A DNA stretch of 64,000 nt from Ahaetulla prasina (GCF_028640845.1 NC_080539.1:193139436-193203435), one strand, 5' to 3'; numbered from the stretch's first letter, positions 22,046-34,154 are shown. Notes: generated from the letters alone by a model not told the origin. Made by a program: numbers and translations.

Positions 22046-23553
22046 CTTTTTTCCCCCCGATTTTTTTTTTGAAAATAAACCACATACAAATCATTTTTGA
22101 ACAAGATATCAGTCAGGTACATAATTAAACATAATTCAAATTTCACCTCCCATTGTATCATTTATCCAATATATTTCCCTTTCCCTCTTAATATTTTATT
22201 ATTTGCACATTTCTGTCATAAAATCTGTTCCTTCCCCCTATCCTGAAATAGTGTTAAATCAAGTCTAATCCCCATATTTTTACCCACTTTCTTGCCCTTC
22301 CTTCTTCATTAAAATATTTATCCCCAACACAATTTCCTTCAATCACCATCTATAATCCTTACATTCCACAAAATATAACAATAATTGTCCCTAGTTTCAT
22401 CAAAAAGAAAAAAAACCCATAAAAAAATAAAATAAAATAAAAGAGACAAAATAAAATCTAAAGAAATTTTCTCTTACATTTCATCAATTTCAAAAAAATC
22501 TCCCATCGCCAATAACAATTTCCAAATTATCCATTCTTAATAAAAGAGCAAAATAGAAAAAAGCAAATATTTATTATTCAAAGAAAAAATTTCATGCTTA
22601 TATTCAAATATTCTATTGGGAATTTTATCCTAAATTATTTCAATTTCATTGCTTATGCTTAAAAAAATTCATATTTTCTTAATTTAAATTCCTTAACACT
22701 CCTTTCCTTCTATTCTCACCATTTTTATAATCCTCTAATAATCTTTAATATAGGCTTTAAGTTTATTTTTAATATCATACATTTTATATTCTTCACTAGA
22801 ATTGCTGCAAGCTGCTCTTGTTTTTAAAACATTGTTAATATTCCAATTCTGTAGTTATCTATATACTGAATAAGATATTGAAGCCAGCTCACGAAGAGGC
22901 AATTTGAGTAATTTTGATACAAGCCTTAAAAGAATAATCGTGAATCAGCAGCTAAATTAAACAGGAAGTGAAAACGGAAGGAAATAAATGAACAATACCT
23001 AAATTCTGACAAAAGTGAGCTTGGAATTGAAGTCTAGAGCCCCAATTAAATAGAGGAAAATAAGTTTTTTTTTACAACTAAAAAAGACTTTGGAGAATTT
23101 TGGAATTTTATTTTTTATTGATTATTTAAAGATTATATGTAAGAGGAAGAGTAAGAAAAAAAAAGGATTTAAAGAAGAATTTAAATTGATTTTAATTGAA
23201 TACCTCCAAGCTCCTCTATTCTCTATAAATTTAGATTTAAAGGAATATAAAGAAATTATTACAATGGGACAAATCTGGAAAAAAGGAAACAATTTGAAAC
23301 AAAGAAAAGGTGTGGTGCTATTGAAACAAAATGGATACTTTGCTAATTGTGGATTGCATCTGTAAACTAAAGACTGGCATCTAGAGGCAGAAGAAGAAAT
23401 ACAAGATGGAAATGTGTTTGTGATCTCAGGACAGTTCCAAGGAAGATGGATATATCTTTGCAATTGCAAGATAGCTCAAGAGAGGACTTTGTAACCAGGT
23501 GGCTGACCTTTAAGATTTATAACAACAAAGAATAAGCAAAGACTCAAATGACA
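22046..23553 (-). mobile_element. L1-like retrotransposon insertion, probably with inverted 5' part
   Basis: The exact 17-bp TSD tttattttcctctctct flanks the block (22029-22045 and 23554-23570), so the 1.5 kb between entered as one insertion. The left end is a T run and the left half is A/T- and pyrimidine-rich like an antisense L1 3' UTR. From about 22950 the right part reads purine-rich on the plus strand, with an open stretch at 23090-23365. That reversal of strand bias is typical of twin-primed L1 insertions. I do not recognise the encoded peptide, so the family call is inference. Confidence 0.65.
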
Positions 23554-23570
23554 TTTATTTTCCTCTCTCT

Positions 23571-24137
23571 TTATAAGCTCTGCCTGTACTTGTATATGAA
23601 CTGAATATTATAATAATATTTTAAAATCCTCATAAAAAGTATTCCTATTAGAAACTGATTTATCTCAAATATGCAAGAACTTATGGAATTGTTCAAATGT
23701 CTCATAATAGTTGAAGACATGAAAGAGTGATTGGCAAGCAGGAAAGAAACCTTGACAACAGAGTTCCTTTTACTATGATACACACACAGTAAGTCAAACA
23801 TAGACAAAAAATGAACACAGAAAGGTTATAGCTGTGGTGTGCTGGTAAATATTTAAGAACTGGCTAAGCCATTGCTGCTACTACACTCCTAGGCTGTGCT
23901 GATCAGTGCACTTGGCATAAAGGTTTGTTCCCAACTGGCTTGGAAAATTCCAGAAAATTTAACTATCAGTTTTTCACAAACTGGTATGAGCTGACTTTAG
24001 CAGACCATTGGATTATATATACTAGAGTAAATTTTAGGATAGGCATTCTCATCCTGAAGCTTGAGAACCACAGGGAATTTTCAAATACTATGGGTTCAGT
24101 CTCCAAAAAGTTATTAATAAATTGCAATTTTCAATGC
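23571..24137. other. Unassigned intergenic sequence
   Basis: No recognisable gene or repeat. Confidence 0.5.
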
Positions 24138-24145
24138 GACAGAAG

Positions 24146-24396
24146 CAGGGGTGAAATCCAGCAGGTTCTGGGGAATCTCTAGTGGAAATTTTGAGCAGTT
24201 CGGAGAACCAGCAAATACCACCTCTGGCTGGCCCCAGAGTGGGTGGGAATGGAGATTTTGAATATCCTTCCCCCAGGAGTGGTGGGGGAATGGAGATTTT
24301 GCAGTACCCTTTCCCTACCATGACCATCAAGCCATACCACACCTACCAAGCCACGCCCACAGAACCGGTAGTAAAAAAATTTGGATTTCACTACAG
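24146..24396. mobile_element. hAT-like MITE, 251 bp
   Basis: Starts caggggtgaaatcc, ends ggatttcactacag, with exact 8-bp TSDs gacagaag (24138-24145 and 24397-24404). Its interior (agcagttcggagaacc ... atggagattttg ... accaagccacgcccacag) matches the inner element at 36916-37233. Non-coding. Confidence 0.88.
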
Positions 24397-24404
24397 GACA
24401 GAAG

Positions 24405-25612
24405 GGTAAGTGTGTGTGTGTGTGTAAAAAAATCATATTAGCTGTTTAATTAAATCTAAATGGGATTAGAATTAATTCAAGTCTACTTTTGATTTGATCC
24501 TACCTGCTTTTTGAAGGGCATGCCACTCAGTGTTCAAAAGTGCTCAGACTGAGAAGATACATTCATTTCTGATGTAGTATCAGACACACTGCCACCTTTT
24601 TCATAGTTGAAGGAAGCAGAATAGTTTAATAAACAAGGACCATCTAGTAAGAGAATAAGCTGGTAATATTGACTTGCTTGGCAACTGAACTGAAGGATTA
24701 GCAGGTAAAAATCTTACCCATGTCTTTAACAGAACAAAAAAAGGTTGAGAATAGCATGCAATAGTAATTTACAGAGAGCACAGAATATGATAGGGCTTTC
24801 TTTGGGTTTTTTTTCAGCAACCTGTAACCAGAGCTTGTAATAAGTTCTACCCCCTGAGTGGCCATTGTTATTATACTGAATGGAAATTGACCCTCAGTTT
24901 ATTCTGAAATGGATTATCTGACACTGCTATCCCAACAGAAATTTGAAGCTTCCATTTGAGATTTGAAACAAATGTGATTTTTTTTCTTTCATGTCCCAAG
25001 AAAGTGACATGGAAATTTCACCTGTTTATTATAAAGCAGGCAGAGCAACACCAGGGAATATAAATCAGATAATGATTTGATCATTTTAGAAACCAGCCGG
25101 TACATTTTAGGATTTGTATAGATGGAAAACAAATCATTCTTTGGATTTGTTTTCCATCTATACAAAATTATAATTCATGTATATATGAAAATAAAGTTAA
25201 TTAACATGTCAGTATATGCAAAGGAATCCTAGAAATTTGAAACAAGAGTGTTCTGTAATTCCAATAAAAGGCAAGGACTTAAGTAGGTTTGCCTTTCACT
25301 AGTCGTCATTTCTACACTTTAATTATGATTTATTAATTATGCTGATGCTGAATTAATGCTTTTCAAATAGATTTTTCTCTCTGTTGAATAGCATGCTAGG
25401 CTATTGAATAGCATCTAGGTTTGTGATAAAAGACTGCTTATATACTTACATTTGGCATCAAGATATTAAGGATTAACTAGAAATAAACTTCACAAAACCA
25501 AACATTTATATATTTTTAAATGGATGTTAAATGGATGCAACTTGAAAAGAACTTGCCTCTCTGTAACTGTTAGTTCACCAGTTTCTTTTGTGGCCAAAAC
25601 AATCAAATCAAT
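24405..25612. other. Unassigned sequence, contains a perfect inverted repeat
   Basis: Mostly unique sequence. A short (TG)n lies at 24411-24424. A perfect 23-bp inverted repeat at 25113-25166 is listed separately. Confidence 0.5.
25113..25166. repeat. Perfect 23-bp inverted repeat, 8-nt loop
   Basis: Left arm 25113-25135 is the exact reverse complement of right arm 25144-25166, and the loop is attctttg. There are no mismatches or bulges. It does not resemble any transposon end in this window. It may be a recent fold-back (template-switch) mutation or a small hairpin RNA locus; sequence alone does not decide. Confidence 0.95.
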
Positions 25613-26326
25613 CAGAATAGAGCTGGAAGGGACCTTTGAGTCTTCTAGTTAAACTTCCTGCTCAAGCAGGAGACCCTATACCCATGATGGTGAACCTATG
25701 GCACGCGTGCCACAGATGGCACGTGTAGCCATATCAGTGGGCACGCGAGCTCAGCTCCATTCTGCTCAGCTCAGCTGGGACCGGAAGTTGGAAAACGGGC
25801 CATTTTTGGCCTCCAGGGGGGTGGGGAAGGCCGTTTTTGCCCTCCCAGACTCCTAGAGAGGCTCTGGAGCCAGGTGAGAGAGAAAAACAGGCCATCGTGT
25901 GCCAGGAGCGGGGGGGAGGGGGAGTTGGGTGCACATGCCCGGGGACAAAGCGCATAGAATTATGGGTGTGGGCACGCACACATGAGACCCTCCTCACCCC
26001 CCTCCTCCTGGCACATGATGGCAAAAAAGTTAGCCATCACTGCCCTATACCATTTCGAACAAGTGATTGTCCAGACTTTTAAAAACATCCATTGATGAAG
26101 CACCTTCAAGTTCAATAAGCTCTGTTCCACTGGTTAATTGTCCTCAGTGATAGGAAGTTTCTCCTTGGTTCCAGATTGCTTCTCTCCTTGATTAGTTTCC
26201 ATCCATTGTTTCTTATCCTGCCTTCTGGTGCTTTGGAAAATAAGTTGACATCCTCCTCTTTGTAGCAATCTCTCAAATACTGGGATACTGCTATCATATC
26301 ACCCCTAGTCCTTCTTTTCTCTAGAC
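25613..26326 (-). mobile_element. CR1 LINE 3' part, antisense, split by a hAT element
   Basis: The two CR1 pieces are 25613-25681 (the 3' terminus, tagagctggaagggacc) and 26043-26326, which covers the coding C-terminus and last ORF2 region. On the minus strand 26402-26112 reads RRTRGDMIAVSQYL, then NLFSKAPEGR and KLIKERSNLE, all diagnostic of CR1. The inserted block 25682-26042 is a hAT-like element with exact TSD. 5' end truncated; another hAT-like end abuts at 26327. Confidence 0.9.
25682..26042. mobile_element. hAT-like element inserted in CR1 3' end
   Basis: Exact 8-bp TSDs ccctatac at 25674-25681 and 26043-26050. The left end ccatgatggtgaacc and right end agttagccatcactg are approximate inverted repeats. 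GC-rich interior with repeated 'ggcac' motifs. Non-coding. A related element with different interior sits at the same CR1 position at 28642-28871, and a third at 38948. Confidence 0.9.
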
Positions 26327-26517
26327 CAGGGGTCTGCAACCTTAAACACTCAAAGAACCATTTGGACCCATTTCCCACAGAAAAGAAAACACCAGGAGCC
26401 ACAAAACCTGGGTGGGCGTGACCAACTCAACTTCACTCCCACCCAGTCACATGACACACACCCCCGGCCATACCTACCCTTTTATGGCTTCTGGTGTTTT
26501 CTGTGGGAAATGGGTCC
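26327..26517. mobile_element. hAT-like element end with inner fold-back
   Basis: Begins caggggtctgcaaccttaaa, a terminus typical of hAT-like elements, immediately after ctctagac in CR1. Inside, 26350-26397 (ggacccatttcccacagaaa onward) is repeated in inverted form at 26487-26517. The far end with the second copy of ctctagac is not visible, so the element is truncated or disrupted by the adjoining CT array. Confidence 0.6.
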
Positions 26518-26830
26518 CCCTCTTTCTCTCTCTCCCCCCTTCTCTCCTTCCCTCTCCCCCTCCCTCCCTCCCTCTCTCTTTCTTTCTATCTCCCCCTTCT
26601 CTCTATCATTTGTTTCCCTCTCTTTTCCTTCTCTCTCAATCTCTCCCTCCAGCACTCTCTCATTTCTCTCTCCCTCTCTCTCCCTCTCCCTCCCCTTCTC
26701 TCTCATTTGTTTCTCTTTTTCTCTCTCATTCTCTCCCTCCATCCTTTTCTCATTTCTCTCTTTCTCCCTTTTCTCACTCTCATTTCCCTCTCTCTTTCTC
26801 TACCTCTCATTTTTGTTTTTCCTCTCTCTC

Positions 26831-26861
<31 letters not shown>

Positions 26862-27290
26862 CCTTCCCCTCTCATTTGTTTCTCTCTTTTCCTTTTCTCT
26901 CATTCTCTCCTCCAGCTCTCTTTCATTTCTCTCTCTCTCTCCTCTCCCTCCCTTCTCTCTCATTTGTTTCTCTTTTCCTCTCTCATTCTCTCCCTCCATC
27001 CTTTTCTCATTCTCTCTCTCTCTTTCTCCCTTTTCTCACTCTCATTTCCCTCTCTCTTTCTCTACCTCTCATTTTTGTTTTTCCTCTCCCTCCCTCTCTC
27101 TCTCTTTCTTTTCTTTTCTTTCTTTCCCCTTCCCCCTCTCATTTGTTTCCCTCTCTTTTCCTTTTCTCTCATTCTCTCCCTCCAGCTCTCTTTCATTTCT
27201 CTCTCCCTCTCTCTCCCCTTCTCTGTCCCTCTCATTTGTTTCTCTCTTTTTTTCTCTCCTTTTCTCTATTTCATTTCTCTCTCTCACGTG
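26517..27290. repeat. Polypyrimidine array with about 265-bp higher-order units
   Basis: About 770 bp almost purely C and T on the plus strand. It is not a simple repeat. The marker ccagcactct/ccagctctct recurs at 26649, 26912 and 27182, and the marker tacctctcat at 26801 and 27063, giving units of about 262-270 bp. Long open frames (up to 400 codons, Ser/Leu/Phe-rich) run through all frames because CT-only DNA cannot make stops; they are not genes. Confidence 0.92.
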
Positions 27291-27671
27291 CATGTGTGAA
27301 CACCAGCAGAAATACCCTCTGCAAGCGAGTGGAGTGGGGCCACTGCCACCATTGATTGAAAAGTGTCCTCCAGGCATCTTTAAATCTTGCACAGGGGACT
27401 TTCTCCGCCTGGAGAATGCTTTTCAATCAATGCCACCAAAGGCACTGCTCAGCTGGAGGAATAAAGAAGTTCAGGACAATGGAGAAAGGGGGCTGGCCCC
27501 ACTGAACCTCGCATGCCCACCCAGGGGATCAGGCTCGGAGAAAGCCAGAGCGCCCTTGCTGAAGATGCTCACCCATCAGCCGGTCAACTCTTCACTGCGC
27601 TTTGGGTGGGTGTGGCCAATTCGGCATCACTCATCACACCCAGCCCTGCCTCCCGTCCACTTGCCTCAAGG
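27291..27671. other. GC-rich unassigned sequence
   Basis: Locally GC-rich and without recognisable coding content. May be the remainder of the interrupted hAT-like element that begins at 26327. Confidence 0.4.
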
Positions 27672-28146
27672 CAGAGGTGGGATTCAGCCAGTTTGAACCA
27701 ATTTGGGCTAATCCCACCACTAGCTTGCCCCGCTCCTGCCCATTTTTCATCCTGTTTTGAAGTCCACAAGTCTTAAAGTTGCCAAGGCTGGGTATCCCTG
27801 AGCTAGATGTTCTGATAGATCAGTGTTTTTCAAATTTGACAATTTTTAAGATGTATAGTCTTCAACTTCAACTTCGGCTGAAGAGCTTGTAAAAAAATGC
27901 TTTTAAAAAGTTCTGGAGATCAGGCAACTCAGCTGGGATCACCAGAGGAGCCTTTTAAAAGCTTTTTTTTTTTTACAACCTCTTCGGCCAAAGGGGTTGT
28001 AGAAAAAATGCTTTTAAAGGGTTCTGACAATCCCAAATGAGCCGCGCGATCAGAAGCTTTTTTTTTTTTTACTTTTAAAAGCATTTTTTCAGCCATCGCT
28101 ACCAGATCAGGCGATCCGGTCCAAACCGGGAGCATTTCAACCCTTG
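27672..28146. mobile_element. Composite of hAT-like MITE remnants
   Basis: The left end (cagaggtgggattcagcc, 27672) belongs to the family of the 1203-2684 element. 27755-27870 holds two partial arms of the palindromic MITE. 27880-28146 resembles the outer element at 36596-37279, ending gggagcatttcaacccttg. The flanking octamers do not match (cctcaagg and gtttggtt), so these are pieces of at least two insertions joined by deletion. Confidence 0.65.
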
Positions 28147-28384
28147 GTTTGGTTGCAATAATGAATGAAAAAGACGATTATATAGAAAAATAGCCCCCAT
28201 GAGAAATCCATTTGTTTTTCAGATGTAAAATTACAAGCAATCAGACAAAGAAATGTAATAGGTGAAGCTTTATCTGGAAAAGAGAGAGGGGAAATCCTTG
28301 CAGCTGGATACACGGTTAAAAAAGGAGCAATTATATAAAATTGAAACAGCTTTTCATGGGTAGTCTTGAATACAAACATTAATG

Positions 28385-28935
28385 CCAGCAGTGTTCCAAT
28401 ATTTGAGGGGCTTCTACAAAAACGAGGGAGGTCAAACTATTTTCCAAAGCACCAAAAGGCAAGACAAGAAACAATGAATGGAAACTAACCAAGGAGAGAA
28501 GCAATCTAAAACTAAGGAGAAATTTCCTAACTATGAGAAAAATCAATTAATGGAACAGCTTAACTTCCAAAGTTATGGATGCTCCATCATTGGAGACTTT
28601 CAAAAACAGACTGACAACCATTTGTCTGAAATGGTATAGGGCATAATGGCAACGAGTGCCGAAAAGGGAGCATGTGTGCATTGCACATGCTTTGCGTGCT
28701 TGTCTGGGCCGGTGTGCACGCTCATGCAGGAAAACGGAAGATCAGCTCTTCCACTTTCTGGCACTGCCGCATGCCAGAAACCCAGAAGAAGAACGGGCAA
28801 CACCGCACGTGCCAGGTGACATGGCCCCGTGTGCCACTTTGGCCACGCATGCCATAGGTTTGCCATCATGGGTATAGGGGTCTCTTGTTTGAACAGGGGG
28901 ATGAACTAGAAGACCATCCAAATCTATGTTCTATA
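28385..28935 (+). mobile_element. CR1 LINE 3' part, sense, split by a hAT element
   Basis: CR1 pieces 28385-28641 and 28872-28935. The first encodes the CR1 C-terminus (degraded NLFSKAP..., KLTKERSNL...), the second is the 3' end (ggggtctcttgtttgaacag ... gaactagaagacc). The insertion 28642-28871 is flanked by exact TSDs. Confidence 0.88.
28642..28871. mobile_element. hAT-like element inserted in CR1 3' end
   Basis: Exact 8-bp TSDs gtataggg at 28634-28641 and 28872-28879. Ends cataatggcaacg and ggtttgccatcatgg are imperfect inverted repeats. Relative to CR1 it has the same position and orientation as the 25682 element, but a clearly different interior. Non-coding. Confidence 0.88.
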
Positions 28936-31257
28936 TTGCTATCTTTCACCTGCAGAAGTAATCTTGTTTCAGATTTGTTTATGAAGTTGAAAAAAATAGA
29001 ATAGAAATTATATAAACAAGGAAAAACATACAACTAATGCATATCTGATCCATGTGCTGAAGCCAAGAAATTTCAGTTAGACTACAGCGTGCTGCACTAA
29101 TAATGCTGCCAACAGCATTATGCTTCTGTATCAGGCTTCTGTATTACTAATAATGTTTTTTTCTGGAAGAGGTAACAGTTCTATTTTAACCACTCCACAT
29201 ACCTAACTGCAACTAGTATACCAGAGTAGTATATCTATGCAAACAATTGTATAAATACGAATTGCACACCTATGCAAACTTTGGAAAATTTCTTAGAACT
29301 GTAACATACCTGCAGTATATAGGGCTAAAAATCTTTTGGTCTGAGGAAATGCTAATCATTTATGTTGTTAATTCTTAAAAAAATAGTATAAGGATTGGCT
29401 GGCTCTCCTGAGTGAGCTGAATTTAATGCCCTAATTAAGAATGACTGAAGAAAAGGAATCCTATGGTACCCAAAGTTCACATATTTATTTATCAGTTATC
29501 ACACTTTTTAAAAAAGCCCTCTTTTTCAAGAAAAGGGAGGGCAAAAGTCGGTATTATTTGATTCCAGTAAAATGAAGAGTGCAAATCAATATAGAAGCAA
29601 TGTCATTTTAAATACGAACCATTGCTGACTGAATTGCTTGACCTATTGGATTTGTTTCATAGGCATATTTTCTTTTGTTCAGGTTGTATGGTTTGAGGTT
29701 AGATTATTGAACCCAATTATAGTGGTTTGTAAATCATTTTTTATGTTATGGCTTGGTATGGAATCACTGTGACATCATTTAACACAATGCAGTTAAAATA
29801 GTCTGTGGCTTAACATATTGTGCGATACAATATGCCATGTTATATTGACACATATTAGGTGACCATTTATGCATTTGCCGTTTCCTACTATGATTTGCTG
29901 GACATCAGCAGACCTAACCTGGTGTTCTTTTTGTGTTTGGTAAAACAGCTGAAATGGATTTTTAGAGGTCTTTACAAGACTAGTCCTGAGCAACCTTGAT
30001 TAAACTGGCCTGGGAAATGGTAACATTGCATATTATCACAGGAGTCACATGCCTTTTGCACTGCCTTCTGGCTGATCTAATAGTTGTTTAGCATGATGGC
30101 AGACGAGGTGATGAATGGCTTTCTCAGTATGTTAATCTGCACTGCTTCAGTGTTAGGGAGGCTTGTATTATTTTTTAATGTTTACAAATGAATAAATATT
30201 AAATCATAAAAATTAAAGACCTGTTGAGTCCATCATGAAATAGGCAGTTCTGTAATTTCCGATGATACGGGATCTTTGCCACTCAACACATTCCTCAGCG
30301 CTGTGCCCAAAGGGCTTTAAAGCTGCCACTTTATTCAGGTTGCAGGGAATCTGTCGAAGTTGTTGCAAAACTGTATGGTGGCTTTTCATTCTCTTTGCTG
30401 TTATGATTTTACTTCTGGGAGATTTTGCTGGGGGTCAGTTGCTGCTTTTCAGAAGCAAAATAATTCTTCGGAATTGATGTGTATTATGCTGACCTCTATG
30501 GGTTCAACCTGAAGCAAGCAGAGATATTCTTGCACACTTTGGTGTAATACACATATCTAGGAATCTCATATAACCCTTGTGTCTACCTGAACAAAGGAAG
30601 TGACAGAATAGTTTGGCAGTGCAGTTGCTGACATTCACTGTGGGACATGCGATCTGCTATATAACCTTCTGTGGTTCTAAATAAAATTGCAGTTTCCCTC
30701 CCACAAAATCTCTCTGGAGCCAGCTTTTCAGACATGTTTCAGTTTAATTCTTTGCCCTACCTGCAGTGTTCAATCAGTATGAATACAGCAGGAGTCTATC
30801 TAATAGTAGGACTTTCCTGAGACAGGCAGTTAATGGGAACAGTAGCAAGCCCTGAGGTATGTTTATACAGTCAGTCTCGCTTCCTCTACTCTGGTGATAT
30901 ATTAACTACTTCAGAAGTTTCCCAGCTGTTTCAGAGGATAAATAATGGCAATGGGAGCCCATATTTAACCTTCACTGTACAGACTGCAGACTTTTTAGTT
31001 GTCCCCTTATATCTCTGGCTGACCTGAAAAGGGATTTGAGCCAGGTCTGTGCCTTACTGTTTCACTTTCCTGAATGGTTCTGGAAAGGCTTTGTTGGCAC
31101 TGCACCACAATAATTTGCGCATTTACATGTGCTATGTGAAACTTATCTTCTAATAGTTTTAACACACTCACCCCATAATACAGTTTTTGCTATATCTTAT
31201 TTAAAGTGAATTTGTTAACACACAATTCCAACCCAGAGAGGAAAACAGGATGTCAAA
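28936..31257. other. Long stretch without recognisable genes
   Basis: Unique AT-rich sequence; no transposon or exon recognised. Open frames are at most 89 codons and show no domain. Confidence 0.5.
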
Positions 31258-32061
31258 GCCCAAAGCTGTCGAAGTGCTGTCCTGGTGCCTGGAAGCCGTA
31301 CGGGTCTGGATGGGGAGAAACAGACTCAGGCTCAATCCATCCAAGACGGAGTGGCTGTGGATGCTGGCACCCCGGTACAGTCAGCTGCAACCGCGGCTGG
31401 CTGTTGGGGGCGAGTCATTGGCCCCAACAGAAAGGGTGCGCAACTTGGGTGTTCTCCTGGATGGACGGCTGTCGTTTGAAGACCACCTGGCGGCCGTCTC
31501 CAGGAGAGCTTTTTACCAGGTTCGCCTGGTTCGCCAGTTGCGCACCTTCCTTGACTGGGATGCCTTATGCACGGTCACTCACGCTCTAGTCACTTCTCGT
31601 CTGGATTATTGCAATGCTCTCTACATGGGGCTACCCCTGAAGTGCACTCGGAGGCTCCAGTTAGTCCAGAATGCAGCTGCGCGGGTGATTGAGGGAGCCA
31701 CACGTTGCTCCCAGGTAACACCGCTCCTGCGCAGTTTGCACTGGCTACCTGTGGTCTTTCGGGTGCGCTTCAATGTGTTGGTTACCACCTTTAAAGCGCT
31801 CCATGGCTTAGGGCCCAGGTACTTACGGGACCGCCTGCTGTTACCCTATGCCTCCCACTGACCTGTATGCTCACACAGAGAGGGCCTTCTCAGGGTGCCG
31901 TCCGCCAAGCAATGCCAGCTGGCGGTCTCCAGGGGAAGGGCCTTCTCTGTTGGAGCACCTACCCTCTGGAACTTCCCCCTGGTTTGCATCAAATACCTGA
32001 CCTTCGGACCTTTCGCCGTGAATTGAAAACATACTTGTTCATCCAAGCGGGACTGACTTAA
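31250..32061 (+). pseudogene. L2 RT C-terminal fragment, broken
   Basis: Frame 1 (to 31861) carries LNPSKTEWLW, VRNLGVLLDGRLSFEDHLAA, DYCNALYMGLP and LHWLPVVFRVRFN, then stops after 'YASH' where other copies continue. The remainder (PRGRAFS-like region, 'LRTFRRELKTYLF') continues to 32061 in shifted frames. No catalytic YADD motif is included. Pseudogene by truncation, a stop and at least one frameshift. Confidence 0.88.
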
Positions 32062-32310
32062 TTCTTAATTTTTAATTCTTAATTTTTAAATTTTGAATTT
32101 TGAATTTTAATAATTTTAAATTGGGTATTCTGTTTTATTGGGTCAAATTTGACGGTTTTTAAATTTTTTGGCCATTATAGAATATGTTATTTTAATTTGT
32201 TGTTTTAAAATTGTATATTGTATTGTTTTAATTTGGCTGTACACCGCCCTGAGTCCTTAGGGAGAAGGGCGGTATAAAAATCTAAATAATAAATAAATAA
32301 ATAAATAATT
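31258..32310 (+). mobile_element. L2-clade LINE, 5'-truncated
   Basis: Starts inside the RT C-terminal half (AVEVLSWCLEAVRVWMGRN) and ends with the family stem-loop (32244-32272) and an (AAAT)n tail. Compared with the 18-kb copy it begins about 30 codons further downstream, after the YADD motif. Confidence 0.92.
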
Positions 32311-33159
32311 AACATACACCAGTAAAGCTAACAAATAACGGTTTTCAGAAAGAAAAAATAAAATCCTTTACATAGCAAATAACAGAATGAAAGCCAATAT
32401 GATTAGGCAGTTTAGCTGTAATGGTGCATTATTTCCCCACAGAATGGAAAACCTAGTGTCCTTGGGCATCATGTACATAGTTTAATAGTCACTACATATA
32501 TTGTATTCTGCAGGAATATTTTATGCTGCTTGAAGTCCTCTACTGTATTGAATAAAGAATAATATCCATGGGACTATAGCTTCTTCATTCTGGACTTTGA
32601 TGCTGGGTGCCATGCCCTATAGCTACCTGCTTTCTACTATCCCTCCCTTCACATCCAAACTCTAAAACTTTTACTTATGTTTGAGCCATGGACTACAGTT
32701 TAGAAAGCATTGCAGAATCGTATATTTTTCTGGAATGAGGTTGGATATTTCAGGAGGACCATGGTTCAAATGTATATGCAAATCAAGCATAGGATACTAA
32801 CAGGAATGAAAAAGTTTCATAATGGTCTTCATAGTCCCCAGTCTTGAATATTATTGATTTGGGAAGAGCTGTCAAATGCACTATATGCAAGTAGACCCAG
32901 GAATATTGCTGAGCTAGAAAGAACTAGCTGATTGCGGGAAATGTGGAAGCAGTTATTTTTGTCAAAGATGACATTACAAACTACAGATTGGAAGAGTGTC
33001 CAAACTTCTATAGCTGCCATATCCATTGTCTATTTATTTTGAATCTATAAACAGTTGTACATAATCTATGTGTACTGAAATTTGCAAAAAGGTGTAATTA
33101 CTAATGTTTCGAGTTTTGAGCCACAGATAGTTCCACTTAGTTGTCACCATCCAGTCTAT
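32311..33159. other. Unassigned intergenic sequence
   Basis: No gene recognised; no clear transposon ends. Confidence 0.5.
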
Positions 33160-33988
33160 TTGTTGTTAGTTGCGAAGTCGTGTCAGACCCATCGCGACCC
33201 CATGGACAACGTTCCTCCAGGCCTTCCTATCCTCTACCATCCTCTGGAGTCCATTTAAACTCAGGCCTACTGCTTCAGTGACTCCATCCAGCCACCTCAT
33301 TCTCTGTTGTCCCATTCTTCTTTTGCCCTCAATCTTTCCCAGCATTAGGCTCTTCTCCAGTAAGTCCTTCCTTCTCATTAGGTGGCCAAAGTATTTCAGT
33401 TTCATCTTCAGGATCTGGCCTTCTAAAGAGCAGTCAGGGCTGATCTCCTCTAGGACTGACTTGTTTGTTCGCCTTGCAGTCGGAGTCTTCTCCAGCACCA
33501 GAGTTCAAAGGCCTCAATTCTTTGGCGCTCAGCCTTTCTTATAGTCCAACTTTCACAGCCATACATTGCAACTGGGAAAACTATAGCCTTGACTATACGC
33601 ACTTTTGTTGGCAGGGTGATGTCTCTGCTTTTTAGTACGTTGTCTAGATTTGCCATAGCTTTCCTCCACAGGAGCAAGCGTCTTTTAATTTCTTGGCTGA
33701 AGTCCCCATCTGCGGTGATCTTGGAGCCCAAGAAAATAAAATCTGTCACTACCTTCATTTCTTCCCCATCTATCTGCCAGGAATTGAGAGGGCTGGATGC
33801 CATGATCTTAGTTTTCTTAAAGTTGAGTTTCAAGCCAACTTTTGCACTCTCCTCCTTCACCCACATCAAGAGGGCTTTTAGTTCCTCTTTGCTTTCTGCC
33901 AGCATCTGCATATCTGAGGTTATTGATATTTCTCTCGGCAATCTTAATTCCAACTTTTGATTCATTCAGCCCCGCCTTTCTCATGATG

Positions 33989-34095
33989 TTTGTTTGTTTT
34001 TTGAATTTATATCCCACCCTTCTCCGAAGACTCAGGGCGGCTTACACTGTGTTAAGCAATAGTCTTCATCCATTTGTATATGTATTTGCATATGT
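33989..34095 (-). mobile_element. SINE 3' end inside BovB
   Basis: Matches in antisense the 3' part of the complete SINE at 5506-5769 (stem-loop accctTCTCCgaagactcaggg and the cttacactgt/gcaatagtct block). It lacks the tRNA head. It replaces a short piece of the BovB RT between the 'GKGVR' and 'MRKAG' segments. Confidence 0.8.
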
Positions 34096-34154
34096 GCTCT
34101 ACATATAAGTTAAATAGGCAGGGTGATAGTATACTGCCTTTTTTTTTTTTTTTA

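Noticed and set aside
26412..27696. Overlapping plus-strand frames of 281-400 codons, Ser/Leu/Phe-rich, and matching Glu/Arg-rich minus-strand frames
   Set aside because: They follow from near-pure CT sequence, which cannot encode stop codons in any plus frame. No start context, domain or conserved composition supports a protein.
27672..28146. Single intact hAT-like element
   Set aside because: The two ends belong to different families and the flanking octamers differ, so it is a composite of remnants.
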